NCBI GenBank assembly: GCA_013002105.1
Contig: JABDKS010000270.1
Span: 1 to 16,208 of the forward strand
DNA length: 16,208 nucleotides
Reading direction: 5' to 3'
DNA from: Pirellulaceae bacterium
Lineage (GTDB): Bacteria > Planctomycetota > Planctomycetia > Pirellulales > Pirellulaceae
Below are positions 1 to 6,700 of the stretch, in pieces. The notes under the pieces were generated by a model. It was not told the DNA's origin. It saw only the letters and a list, made by a program, of their open reading frames with translations, and did no database searches. A program made the translations under genes and the position numbers. Within the stretch, counting starts at the first letter, position 1. Every line of letters begins with the position of its first letter.

Positions 1-39
1 GTGTTGGTATTTGAAGTCGAGTTGCTCGAGATCATCTAG
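1..39 (+). CDS. C-terminal tail of FKBP-type peptidyl-prolyl isomerase (partial, cut by window start)
   Basis: Frame 1 is open from the first base and stops with TAG at 37-39, giving the last 12 residues VLVFEVELLEII. This closely resembles the terminal beta-strand of FKBP-type prolyl isomerases, whose C-terminus usually reads like 'PPN-x-x-L-x-F-E/D-V-E-L-L-x-I'. FKBPs catalyse cis-trans isomerisation of prolyl bonds; bacterial members help fold cytoplasmic or exported proteins. Only this tail is visible, so catalytic residues and any signal peptide cannot be judged. A plus-strand terminator about 300 bp downstream fits a plus-strand transcript entering from the left. The call rests on a dozen residues and is moderate. 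Confidence 0.5.
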   Translation: MLVFEVELLEII

Positions 40-253
40 GCACCGTCTGATCCATCGGTCAGCGGCGGAGACGGGCTCAGCCATCAATAGCCGCTGGCGG
101 CCCGAAGGGTGCGATGCACTAACGGGGCTGAACCTGTTCGTGCCAGTTGGGATCGACGTGATTGTGCCGGTAAGGATCCGTGCCTTGTACGGATCGCTGG
201 ATCGATGTGAACGCTCCGTTGCCGATGCTGATGGTTGCTCAAGCCGTGTAATT

Positions 254-313
254 GCGAGCCCAGTTATCGCGAGACCAGACATCGCGAGCCCAGTTATCGC
301 GACACTCGACATT
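254..313. repeat. 15-bp tandem repeat array, about four units
   Basis: Units start at 254, 269, 284 and 299. Units 1 and 3 are identical (GCGAGCCCAGTTATC). Unit 2 is GCGAGACCAGACATC and unit 4 the more diverged GCGACACTCGACATT, so the array also reads as a 30-bp period repeated twice. The motif AGCCCAGTCATCG recurs at 333-345 as the left arm of the terminator. A second array of the same 15-bp period lies at 7611-7670. The function is unknown. Confidence 0.75.
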
Positions 314-334
314 CCGAGCCCCGCCTCTCACAAG

Positions 335-365
335 CCCAGTCATCGACCGATGGCTGGGTTTTTTT
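335..365 (+). terminator. Rho-independent terminator (plus strand)
   Basis: A 10-bp stem (CCCAGTCATC at 335-344, GATGGCTGGG at 349-358, one T-G wobble) with a GACC loop is followed by seven T residues (359-365). The T-tract is on the plus strand only. Read on the minus strand the hairpin is followed by CTTGTGAG, so it should stop transcription coming from the FKBP side and not that of the histidine kinase. Confidence 0.85.
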
Positions 366-369
366 CTCT

Positions 370-1155
370 TCAGGCGGCGGCTTGGGCGGCAGTTGCGATG
401 GGCAAGCGAATAATAAACGCGGTCCCGATTCCGACCGAGCTTTCGACGCGAATGCGGCCCTGGTGAGCGTCGATGATTTCTTTGCAGGCGGCCAAGCCGA
501 GTCCTGTACCGCCCTTACCCGATTCATCCGGGCCGGCTTTGGTGCTGTAGAAAGCGTCAAAGATGTTGGGGAGCGATTCGCGAGGAATCCCGGTCCCCGA
601 GTCGCGAACCGTCAGTTCGACAAAACCAGGTTCGGCACTGGGATGTAATTTCAACAGAATCGTGCCGCCATCGGGCATCGCTTGCCGTGCGTTGATCAAC
701 AGGTTTAACAGCACTCGTTGAATTTGGTTACCACTGACCATCGCCTGTGGTGTTTCCGCGTCGATGTCGACATCGATGGCGATTCGATATTTGCGCATTT
801 CACGTTCGAGCAACACCAGCGAATCATTGATGATGCCGCCCAAGTCGGTTGGCTCATGGGAATCGCTTCGGTTTCTTGCTTGGGCAAGAATCGTATTGGT
901 GATTTTGGCTGCCCGTTCCGACGCAGCAAGGATCTTGCTGAGTGCTTTGTCGCGACTGGCGTCGTCGCGGTTTCGGATTCCCAGCTTTGCGTAGTTGATG
1001 ACGGTCATCAATACATTGTTGAACTCGTGCGTCGCCGTGCTGGTCAATTCGCCCAGCGCGGCCAGCGATTGCATTTTTCGTAGTTCGCTCTTGAGATGCT
1101 GGATGTACATCTGCTGATCCGAATCGATGGGCTTAGGATCTGGCTGCGATTGCAT
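370..1155 (-). CDS. Soluble sensor histidine kinase (HisKA + HATPase_c)
   Basis: A 261-aa two-component histidine kinase that should autophosphorylate on His43 with ATP and pass the phosphate to a response regulator. A short, probably coiled-coil N-terminus (residues 10-30) leads into the dimerisation and phosphoacceptor helix with the H-box ATHEFNN (H43). The ATPase domain follows: N-box NLLINARQAM (N151-N155), G1 box DSGTGIP (from D185), F box FYSTK (near 202-206) and G2 box GKGGTGLGLA (213-222). There is no membrane segment, signal peptide, PAS or GAF domain, so the kinase is cytoplasmic and its input unknown; it may sense through a partner. The H-box is of the NtrB-like HExNN type. No response regulator is adjacent. 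The start ATG is at 1155-1153, with no strong Shine-Dalgarno. The stop is 5 bp from the T-tract of the convergent terminator. Confidence 0.92.
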   Translation of the reverse strand: MQSQPDPKPIDSDQQMYIQHLKSELRKMQSLAALGELTSTATHEFNNVLMTVINYAKLGIRNRDDASRDKALSKILAASERAAKITNTILAQARNRSDSHEPTDLGGIINDSLVLLEREMRKYRIAIDVDIDAETPQAMVSGNQIQRVLLNLLINARQAMPDGGTILLKLHPSAEPGFVELTVRDSGTGIPRESLPNIFDAFYSTKAGPDESGKGGTGLGLAACKEIIDAHQGRIRVESSVGIGTAFIIRLPIATAAQAAA

Positions 1156-1220
1156 GTTGATGTCTTGAGTTCAGATTTGAAGCGAGTGAAACGTCGGATC
1201 AGTCTTGCTTGGAGTACGTG

Positions 1221-1242
1221 GCACGTGGTGCGCATCACGTGC
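1221..1242. promoter_or_regulatory. 22-bp near-perfect palindrome upstream of the histidine kinase
   Basis: The arms GCACGTGGTG (1221-1230) and CATCACGTGC (1233-1242) are reverse complements with one mismatch, separated by CG. Each arm contains CACGTG. The site lies 66-87 bp upstream of the kinase start codon, where an operator for a dimeric regulator would fit. It could equally be a structural repeat, and no regulator is identified. Confidence 0.35.
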
Positions 1243-1473
1243 TTGGGTCCGCGCAAAAACGGGCTCTGAATGAACTATCGTCGGAGCGGGCCAATCTGCT
1301 ATAGAACCCATTGATAGTCCCTTACAAATTGCCTCGTTCGTCGCAGACGCTTTCAGACGGCTGGGGAATTTGGATGGCTTGCAGGACCTGTCCGCTTTGC
1401 GTTGATCGCACGATCGCCAAAAACACGGTGTTTTGGTGAGCGATGACCCGCACAAGCGTTTTTCGGATGCTTG

Positions 1474-1524
1474 TAGGCCAGGACCCCCTCCTGGCGCGAG
1501 TTTGCCAGGAGCGGTCCCGGCCTA
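1474..1524. repeat. Imperfect hairpin repeat, copy 1
   Basis: The left arm (1474-1495, beginning TAGGCCAGGACC) and right arm (1504-1524, ending GGTCCCGGCCTA) pair over about 21 bases with two mismatches and a one-base bulge around an 8-nt loop GCGAGTTT. No T-tract follows, so this is not a standard terminator. The loop and right arm match a second copy at 2107-2137 at 25 of 31 positions, which points to a dispersed repeat family. Confidence 0.7.
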
Positions 1525-1732
1525 GGACTCACTTGTCCGCAAAAACTGGCCTTCGATCAGACGACATCAATGACGAAAATGTTTGTGTCGTCGTTCTGTA
1601 AGCAAAAAGAGGGATCCAGCGAGACACACGAATCCGAGTGTGTGCTGGCCTATCAAATGAGTTCGGTTTCACGAGCGGTCACTTTTTTTGGTGCCCCATT
1701 CCAAACGTTCGATACCCCGTCTGGTAGCAGTC

Positions 1733-2053
1733 ATGATAAGAAATGCTTTCGCGTCAATCCATCCCAGTGACGCCGGCCAGGATCAAAATGTGGTCCAGCG
1801 TCTGAACCAGCGATTGGCAGCTGCCAAGCAAATGGGGTTCAACGTTCGAACGGAGTTATTGGACGGCCAGCAATCGACGTGGTGCGTGTTGGGCGTCACG
1901 AAAGTGATTTTCTTGGATCTGTCGCAAACGGCCGCCGAGCAGCTCGCACAGTTGAACGAAGTGCTAGCTGATTACGTCAATCAAACGTCGATCATGTCGC
2001 CGCTGAACGATCCCGAGCGGTTGGATCGGTGCGATTCACAACGTGCCGCGTAG
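1733..2053 (+). CDS. Small conserved-looking protein of unknown function
   Basis: A 106-aa protein if started at ATG 1733, or 121 aa if started at 1688. The shorter form is preferred because the extra N-terminus has a biased, non-protein-like composition. The chain begins MIRNAFASIHPSD and has a soluble amphipathic helix (QNVVQRLNQRLAAAKQMGF), then a short strand-rich segment around ELLDGQQSTWCVLG and VTKVIFLDLSQTAAEQ, then a second helix to the C-terminus. It has no signal peptide, membrane span or metal motif. The pattern, an alternating helix and strand fold with a WCV core, resembles small uncharacterised planctomycete proteins, but I cannot name a domain. It stands alone on the plus strand, 235 bp before the secretion F gene, bracketed by two related hairpin repeats. 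No function can be assigned. Confidence 0.65.
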   Translation: MIRNAFASIHPSDAGQDQNVVQRLNQRLAAAKQMGFNVRTELLDGQQSTWCVLGVTKVIFLDLSQTAAEQLAQLNEVLADYVNQTSIMSPLNDPERLDRCDSQRAA

Positions 2054-2087
2054 CGATAGGCGGCTAGTGCATTTCAGATTTCTTGCA

Positions 2088-2133
2088 GGTCGGGCGTTGT
2101 CTTGCCGCGACTTTGCCAAGAGAGGTCCTGGCC
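2088..2133. repeat. Imperfect hairpin repeat, copy 2 (degenerate)
   Basis: The right arm GCCAAGAGAGGTCCTGGCC (2115-2133) pairs partly with GGTCGGGCGTTGTCTTGCC (2088-2106) around the loop GCGACTTT. Positions 2107-2137 match copy 1 (1496-1526) at 25 of 31 bases in the same orientation. It lies 35 bp after the stop of the small protein, in the leader region of the secretion F gene. There is no T-tract. Confidence 0.6.
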
Positions 2134-2288
2134 GTGGTGCAGCCCGCATCAATGTCAAAAAGCGTTTCGATCGCCGTCTTTTCGGGCGAACTGGCCGTGG
2201 TTAGGGGCAGTACGGCCTTACATTGCTACCATCGGTGTGACCAAAATAGCGACTCGTCCTTTTTGAATCGTTATTTATTTTCCAGGCG

Positions 2289-3341
2289 TTGATCAGCGTG
2301 TTTCGAAAGCGAATGAGTCTGTCGGCCGCCGGTAACTTTTGCCGACGATTGGGCACCAGTTTGCGTGCCGGTGCAGACCTGCTGGCTCTGTTGACGGCCG
2401 AATCCAAGCATGGTTCGGGTCAGCAACGGGTCGCGATGGCGGCATTGCTTGATGGTGCCCAGCATGGCGAGCAACTCAGTGCGACCATGCGCCAGCATGA
2501 CAAGTTTTTTCCACCGCTATTGATCGCGATGACGCGTGTCGGCGAAGCGACTGGTCGGTTGGATCGCGCGATGTTGAATCTGGCCGATCACTATGATCAG
2601 CAATTGAAAATGCGCCGGACGTTTGTTTCGTCGATCATCTGGCCTGGGATTCAGTTGTTTGGCGGAATCGTTGTGATTTCGCTGTTGATTTACATCATGG
2701 GTATTTTGAAGCCGCCTACCGGTGGTCAGATGCACGACATCTTGGGCTTTGGATTGCGCGGCGGCAGCGGCGTGTTGATTTTTTGGGCCTACATCGGTGG
2801 CTTCTTTGCCATCATCGGTGGTTTTTTCTGGGCCTTCAAACACAACCTCGGTGGCATTCAAAACATCATTCCCCTGTTCTATATGATTCCCGTGATCGGC
2901 CCTGCAATCCAGACGATTACGCTCTCGCGATTTTCTTGGACGCTGGCATTGTCGCTCGACGCCGGGCTGGATCCGATTCGATCGATCTCGCTGGCGCTCG
3001 ACAGCACCGACAGCGAATACTATCGCTCTTCGGCGGAGAACTCGGAGCGGGCCATTCGCGATGAAGGTGCGACACTGGCCGGCGGTTTGCAAGCGACAGA
3101 AGTCTTCCCGGATGATTATCTGACCCGCATTGAAATGGCTGAACTCTCCGGCACCGACGCGGAGTCAACCGAGAGCCTGGCGCGAGAATATGACGAACGC
3201 GCAAAGATTGCCATGAAGACGATTTCGGGATTTGCCACTGGGATTGTCTGGCTGACCGTCGCCGGTGCCCTGATTTTTTTGATCTTCCGTATGATCATGA
3301 ACATTGCGGGCGTCTACAGCGAAGCCCTCGCCCCGATCTGA
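2289..3341 (+). CDS. gspF: Type II secretion system F / PilC-like inner-membrane protein
   Basis: A 350-aa platform protein of the type II secretion/type IV pilus family, which sits in the inner membrane and links the cytoplasmic ATPase to pseudopilus assembly. Two GspF domains are visible. The first is residues 13-135 with the motif GEATGRLDRAMLNLA (85-99); the second is about 213-338 with MAELSGTDAESTESLA (283-298). Three membrane spans are predicted near 120-140, 160-183 and 315-341, as in the family. Canonical GspF is about 400 aa, so this is a short member. The start is uncertain. TTG 2289 has AGG only 2 nt away, GTG 2298 has the same AGG at 11 nt, and ATG 2313 would remove only eight residues. 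It is followed by a secretin gene but not by GspE or pseudopilin genes, so other parts of the apparatus must be encoded elsewhere. A short hairpin (3349-3368) without a T-tract follows the stop. Confidence 0.9.
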   Translation: MISVFRKRMSLSAAGNFCRRLGTSLRAGADLLALLTAESKHGSGQQRVAMAALLDGAQHGEQLSATMRQHDKFFPPLLIAMTRVGEATGRLDRAMLNLADHYDQQLKMRRTFVSSIIWPGIQLFGGIVVISLLIYIMGILKPPTGGQMHDILGFGLRGGSGVLIFWAYIGGFFAIIGGFFWAFKHNLGGIQNIIPLFYMIPVIGPAIQTITLSRFSWTLALSLDAGLDPIRSISLALDSTDSEYYRSSAENSERAIRDEGATLAGGLQATEVFPDDYLTRIEMAELSGTDAESTESLAREYDERAKIAMKTISGFATGIVWLTVAGALIFLIFRMIMNIAGVYSEALAPI

Positions 3342-3769
3342 GAGCGTAGCGCCGTGCCGAAACGGCGCGGGCGATGGGCGGCAATCGATGTCGTCGATCG
3401 GATCGATTCAGGCTCCCTGGTGGCGGTTTGACAGCTCAATCGCCTGATTTTGGCTTGTGACTCTGTCGCGTTGGCAAACTTTGGCGATTAGCGACCTTCT
3501 GCTGGTGTTACCGCTATTGGCGGTATTGCCGAGTGCGCGCCGTTGGAATCATTACCTTCGGACTGTTCGGCGCTTGTGGCTTATCCGGAAGCACCCCACC
3601 GACCGATTTGTCCGGTACACCAGGAATCACGGCGCAAAGAGACAGTCGATTTGCGTTGCCTGTTGCGGACGCCAGGTTTTCTGGAATGTGATTCAGTCTA
3701 CTTCGACCAACACAAGCGGGTTCCGTCTCGCTTGCTGATTCAATCGAACGGCCGGCAAAGAAATAATCG
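3342..3769. other. Intergenic region between secretion F gene and secretin (428 bp)
   Basis: It starts with a hairpin (GCGCCGT 3349-3355, ACGGCGC 3362-3368, 6-nt loop) that has no T-tract. Three plus-strand frames are partly open. The one at 3533-3691 looks most protein-like and is listed separately. The 93-aa frame at 3457-3738 begins with a hydrophobic stretch but then becomes rich in Arg, Cys and Trp and is not called. The secretin promoter may lie here. Confidence 0.45.
3533..3691 (+). CDS. Possible 52-aa lipoprotein (tentative)
   Basis: A GTG-started frame gives 52 residues. They open with (V/M)RAVGIITFGLFGAC, a basic residue, a hydrophobic core and a cysteine at residue 15 in a lipobox-like context (L-F-G-A-C). 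A Ser/Thr/Pro-rich tail follows and contains STPPTDLSGTPG. This matches the layout of a short bacterial lipoprotein signal. If real, it would be anchored to a membrane and would sit just upstream of the secretin; secretins often use small lipoprotein pilotins, but this chain is much shorter than known ones. The -3 residue (Phe) is not ideal, no clear ribosome-binding site is present, and two other frames overlap. Chance is a real alternative. Confidence 0.25.
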   Translation: MRAVGIITFGLFGACGLSGSTPPTDLSGTPGITAQRDSRFALPVADARFSGM

Positions 3770-6544
3770 ATGAGCCATACGAAACAAAACGCGAATTCGA
3801 ACAACCACCCTATCGGCGAATACCAATGCGCCATGGTCGGACACTCGGCGACGCAAACAAGACGCGTGTCATCCCAAAAGTGGGCATTCTTGTGCGTCCT
3901 GTTTGCCTGGCTAATCGGAACGCTGGTCTTTGAAATGACGGTCGTCGGTGCAGAGCCTGCGCCGCCAGCGATCGACGGTCTCGCTGCGCCAAAACCACTG
4001 TTGCAGGCAATGTTTCGTCGTGAAACGGTCGATGCCATTGTGACCAGTCGTTTGGATGGACTCGCACGACTGGAGCAGAATCAGCGACTGGTCAAACAAT
4101 GCGATTTGGTGATCGCTGCTGAACAAGAACGAGCGCAACAGAATCGAATGCCCGACATGGCGGAACCTGGTAACACCGGTTCAAAAGCACTGTTGGCTGC
4201 CGACGAGCCACCCGCAAAATCGATGCCGGCGATCACGCCCGATTCGATGATGGTCGATCCTGTGCTGGACGTAATGCCTGTGGCAAAGTGGACGACAAGA
4301 GTCGCTTATCGGAAACTTGATCGACGCTACCGTGTTGTCGGTTTACGAGATGTCACGTCGCAGCGCATCGCTTTGGATCAAGCACGACAAAGTGCGTTAC
4401 CGGGATTAATGCGATTGGCTGTTGCCCAACCTGCGGTCGCTCCATCATCGGGCCATCAGCCCGCGGCGTCGCCCGAGTCGGGCCATCCCAGTTTGAACGA
4501 TGCTGATGCTTCGACTGGAATGTCGGCAGAAAAAGGCGTGGTTCGTGTCGTATCGAATCTGCAAGAACAACATCAAGACCGTCTGCATCGCACGTTGATG
4601 CATCGAACCGTCGAACCAATCCCCACCGATCCGTCGGCCAAGGTAGTTCGAGGCGGTGCAAGCATCCAGGTGGTGTCAGCTCGTGGCAGTGCAAACGACA
4701 GCATCGAGAAAGCCGGTGGAGCAGTCAGTGTATTGGTGCCCAAGTTAGCCGAGTCAAATCATGCTGACGCTGCGTCCGCCACGCAAGTCGCTGTGGCCGA
4801 TACGATTGACAATGAATCACCCGCGATCAAAAAGATCGCCACCAAGAAACAAGTGCAAGATCCAGTGGCGACGGGGCCCGTCGCGGAATTGAAGATTGCC
4901 GCAGTACCCGCTGAAGAAACAGCTGTCGCGGAAGCACCTGAGGTCGAACGCGCAGACGCAACAGCACCTGCGGTCAAGGACATCGTTAGCGACACAAAAC
5001 CGCCAAAAGCCAAAGTCACGTCCAATGCGGCCACGACCGACGAGACGAAAGCGAGCGAAACCGTTGACCAACCAGCTGAGAAATCCAAGTTGGTCCTCGC
5101 ATCGCCCGAAAGTGAGAAAGAAACGGGCGACGCTGACGCGATGAAGCTGGTTGCCAACGAAGAGGACGACTCCGAGCGGCTACGAATCGCGCAATGGCCC
5201 TTCGGACAAACCGTGTCGGTGGGAAATGCGCCCAACGTCACCTTGAACGTCGAAAACACCGACGTGCGAACCGTCTTTGAGATGTTGGCTCGCGGATACG
5301 GAATGAACATTCTGGTGTCGCCCGATGTCGAAGGCACCGTGACAGCGAATGTCGATGGTTTGACGCCCGATCAAACGCTCCAAGGCGTGATGAAGATGTG
5401 CAATCTGCGTGCTCAGATCGAGCAAGGCATGATCTATGTTTACCCGGCCGGCAAGATGCCCGATGACGCTCGCGTCGTCCGACACTTCACACTTGATTTC
5501 GCACGAGCCGAAAATATCGAGCCGACGGTGCAAGGACTGCTATCGCCCATGGGCAACGCCTACACGAGCAAGTTGAGTGCGACCGACAATTTACAGACAC
5601 GCGAAGCCATTGTGGTAGTCGATACGCCCGAATCGATCCAGCGGATTGAGAACTACATCTTGCAGGTCGACCAGGCTCCACGCCAAGTGATGATCGAAGC
5701 ACGCGTGCTGGAAATCGAGTTGACGGACGATTTGAACCACGGCGTCGATATTGGTGCGGTTCTTGGTGGCGACTTGGCGGTGGGAGGTGGCGTGTTAACC
5801 AGCGGTACACCGAGTGCCAGCAACCCCGTCTTCTTTGCTCGGATCGACGGCAAGCGAATCGATGCACTACTGGACACGCTGGAAACGACGACGGACGCGA
5901 AAACGCTCGCGACACCGCGAGTGATGGTCGTCAACGGTCAGCACGCACGGATTCAAGTGGGCCAACAACTCGGTTTTACGGTCGCAACGGTGACTCAGAC
6001 GTCAACGGTCGAAGATGTTCAGTTCTTGGAAACGGGTGTGGTGCTGAGCGTCACACCGACGATCAGTCGGGACAACAAGATCATGATGCAGGTCAAACCG
6101 GAAGTCAGCAATGGTCAGATCAACCCGACCACGAAGTTGCCCGAAGAAGAAACACGCGAGTTAGAAACATCGGTTGTCTTGAATGATCATCAAGGGATGG
6201 TGATCGGTGGTCTGATCCAGGAGAGCGATCGAACAGTGATCCGCAAGTTGCCGCTGTTGGGCGATATGCGGCACGTCGGTCGACTGTTCCAGCGTCGCGA
6301 AGAAGTTCGTTCACGCACAGAAGTCATCATCGCCTTGGTGCCACACATCATCGAAGTCGACGACGATCTGAATTGTGATCCAACAGACTTCGAGAGAGAG
6401 CAAATCCTTTACGAACGTACCAAGGGCCCCCTGTTGTACGGCCCTCTGAACCGCGCGTGTCGCCCTTGGGAACCCCGTCTGCCCGACGCTCACCTGGAGT
6501 CGGAGCGGTTGAACATCAAAGAAGTCAACAAGCTGATCCCGTAG
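3770..6544 (+). CDS. gspD: Type II/III secretion secretin (GspD-like) with long N-terminal extension
   Basis: A 924-aa outer-membrane secretin that should form the gated ring for protein export. Residues 37-61 form a signal peptide with a hydrophobic core (FLCVLFAWLIGTLVF) and a likely cut after VVGA. The 22 residues before Met22 may be dispensable, so ATG 3833 is an alternative start. Residues 62-470 are a low-complexity linker rich in Ala, Thr, Glu, Val and Lys with no recognised domain. An N0/STN-like domain follows (about 471-560, NVTLNVENTDVRTVFEML from 489), then an N1-like domain (from H572, HFTLDFARAENIEPTVQGLL). The secretin core runs from about 639 (QVMIEARVLEIEL) to 862, ending in the family hallmark ALVPHII (855-861). 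The C-terminal 60 residues could bind a pilotin, but this is not shown. GspD is usually near 650-700 aa, and the linker explains the excess. It follows gspF on the same strand. Confidence 0.93.
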   Translation: MSHTKQNANSNNHPIGEYQCAMVGHSATQTRRVSSQKWAFLCVLFAWLIGTLVFEMTVVGAEPAPPAIDGLAAPKPLLQAMFRRETVDAIVTSRLDGLARLEQNQRLVKQCDLVIAAEQERAQQNRMPDMAEPGNTGSKALLAADEPPAKSMPAITPDSMMVDPVLDVMPVAKWTTRVAYRKLDRRYRVVGLRDVTSQRIALDQARQSALPGLMRLAVAQPAVAPSSGHQPAASPESGHPSLNDADASTGMSAEKGVVRVVSNLQEQHQDRLHRTLMHRTVEPIPTDPSAKVVRGGASIQVVSARGSANDSIEKAGGAVSVLVPKLAESNHADAASATQVAVADTIDNESPAIKKIATKKQVQDPVATGPVAELKIAAVPAEETAVAEAPEVERADATAPAVKDIVSDTKPPKAKVTSNAATTDETKASETVDQPAEKSKLVLASPESEKETGDADAMKLVANEEDDSERLRIAQWPFGQTVSVGNAPNVTLNVENTDVRTVFEMLARGYGMNILVSPDVEGTVTANVDGLTPDQTLQGVMKMCNLRAQIEQGMIYVYPAGKMPDDARVVRHFTLDFARAENIEPTVQGLLSPMGNAYTSKLSATDNLQTREAIVVVDTPESIQRIENYILQVDQAPRQVMIEARVLEIELTDDLNHGVDIGAVLGGDLAVGGGVLTSGTPSASNPVFFARIDGKRIDALLDTLETTTDAKTLATPRVMVVNGQHARIQVGQQLGFTVATVTQTSTVEDVQFLETGVVLSVTPTISRDNKIMMQVKPEVSNGQINPTTKLPEEETRELETSVVLNDHQGMVIGGLIQESDRTVIRKLPLLGDMRHVGRLFQRREEVRSRTEVIIALVPHIIEVDDDLNCDPTDFEREQILYERTKGPLLYGPLNRACRPWEPRLPDAHLESERLNIKEVNKLIP

Positions 6545-6700
6545 TTGGAAATTGCGGACACTTGCTTGGGTTCACTGGACGCTGATCGGCAAGCGGCGGA
6601 TGGATGTGACCGTTTGCAAAGACCGCACCTACGCGCGGATTGACTTTCTAGGTTAAGCTCTCGGTACGTCGTTCTCATTTGTAACGCTGCCGACCGATTC

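Larger units (their letters stand above)
40..369. other. Convergent intergenic region with tandem repeats and terminator
   Basis: No convincing gene lies between the FKBP tail and the histidine-kinase stop codon. Open frames here are rich in Arg, Ser and Pro and continue antisense into the kinase, so they are judged spurious. The stretch contains a small inverted repeat (GATCCGT at 175-181 with ACGGATC at 189-195), four 15-bp tandem units (254-313) and a strong plus-strand terminator (335-365). It probably forms the long 3' untranslated region of the FKBP transcript. Confidence 0.5.
1156..1732. other. Divergent intergenic region (577 bp)
   Basis: This region separates the minus-strand kinase from the plus-strand small protein. 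Short open frames on both strands have no recognisable composition and are not called. It contains a near-perfect palindrome at 1221-1242, an AT-containing inverted repeat (AAAACAC at 1420-1426, GTGTTTT at 1428-1434) and a long GC-rich hairpin repeat at 1474-1524. Promoters for both flanking genes should lie here, but no confident -35/-10 pair could be assigned. Confidence 0.5.

Noticed and set aside
254..313. CRISPR-like array
   Set aside because: The units are contiguous 15-bp repeats without spacers, and no cas gene is present.
11..648. Plus-strand open frames running from the FKBP 3' region into the kinase gene
   Set aside because: They are antisense to a clear histidine kinase, have Arg/Ser/Pro-biased composition, and their repeated peptides come from the 15-bp DNA repeat.
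1814..1827. Perfect 14-bp palindrome TTGGCAGCTGCCAA
   Set aside because: It lies inside the coding sequence of the small unknown protein, is short, and has no positional support as an operator.
2517..3092. 191-aa minus-strand open frame within the GspF gene
   Set aside because: It is antisense to a well-supported GspF domain protein and rich in Arg, Gln and His with no recognisable motif.
3457..3738. 93-aa frame with a hydrophobic start in the gspF-gspD gap
   Set aside because: After the hydrophobic stretch the chain is rich in Arg, Cys and Trp; the overlapping 3533-3691 frame looks more protein-like, though both remain doubtful.
4759..5337. 192-aa minus-strand open frame within the secretin gene
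   Set aside because: It is a Ser/Ala/Thr/Val-rich shadow of the low-complexity linker of the secretin, which itself has clear domain evidence on the plus strand.
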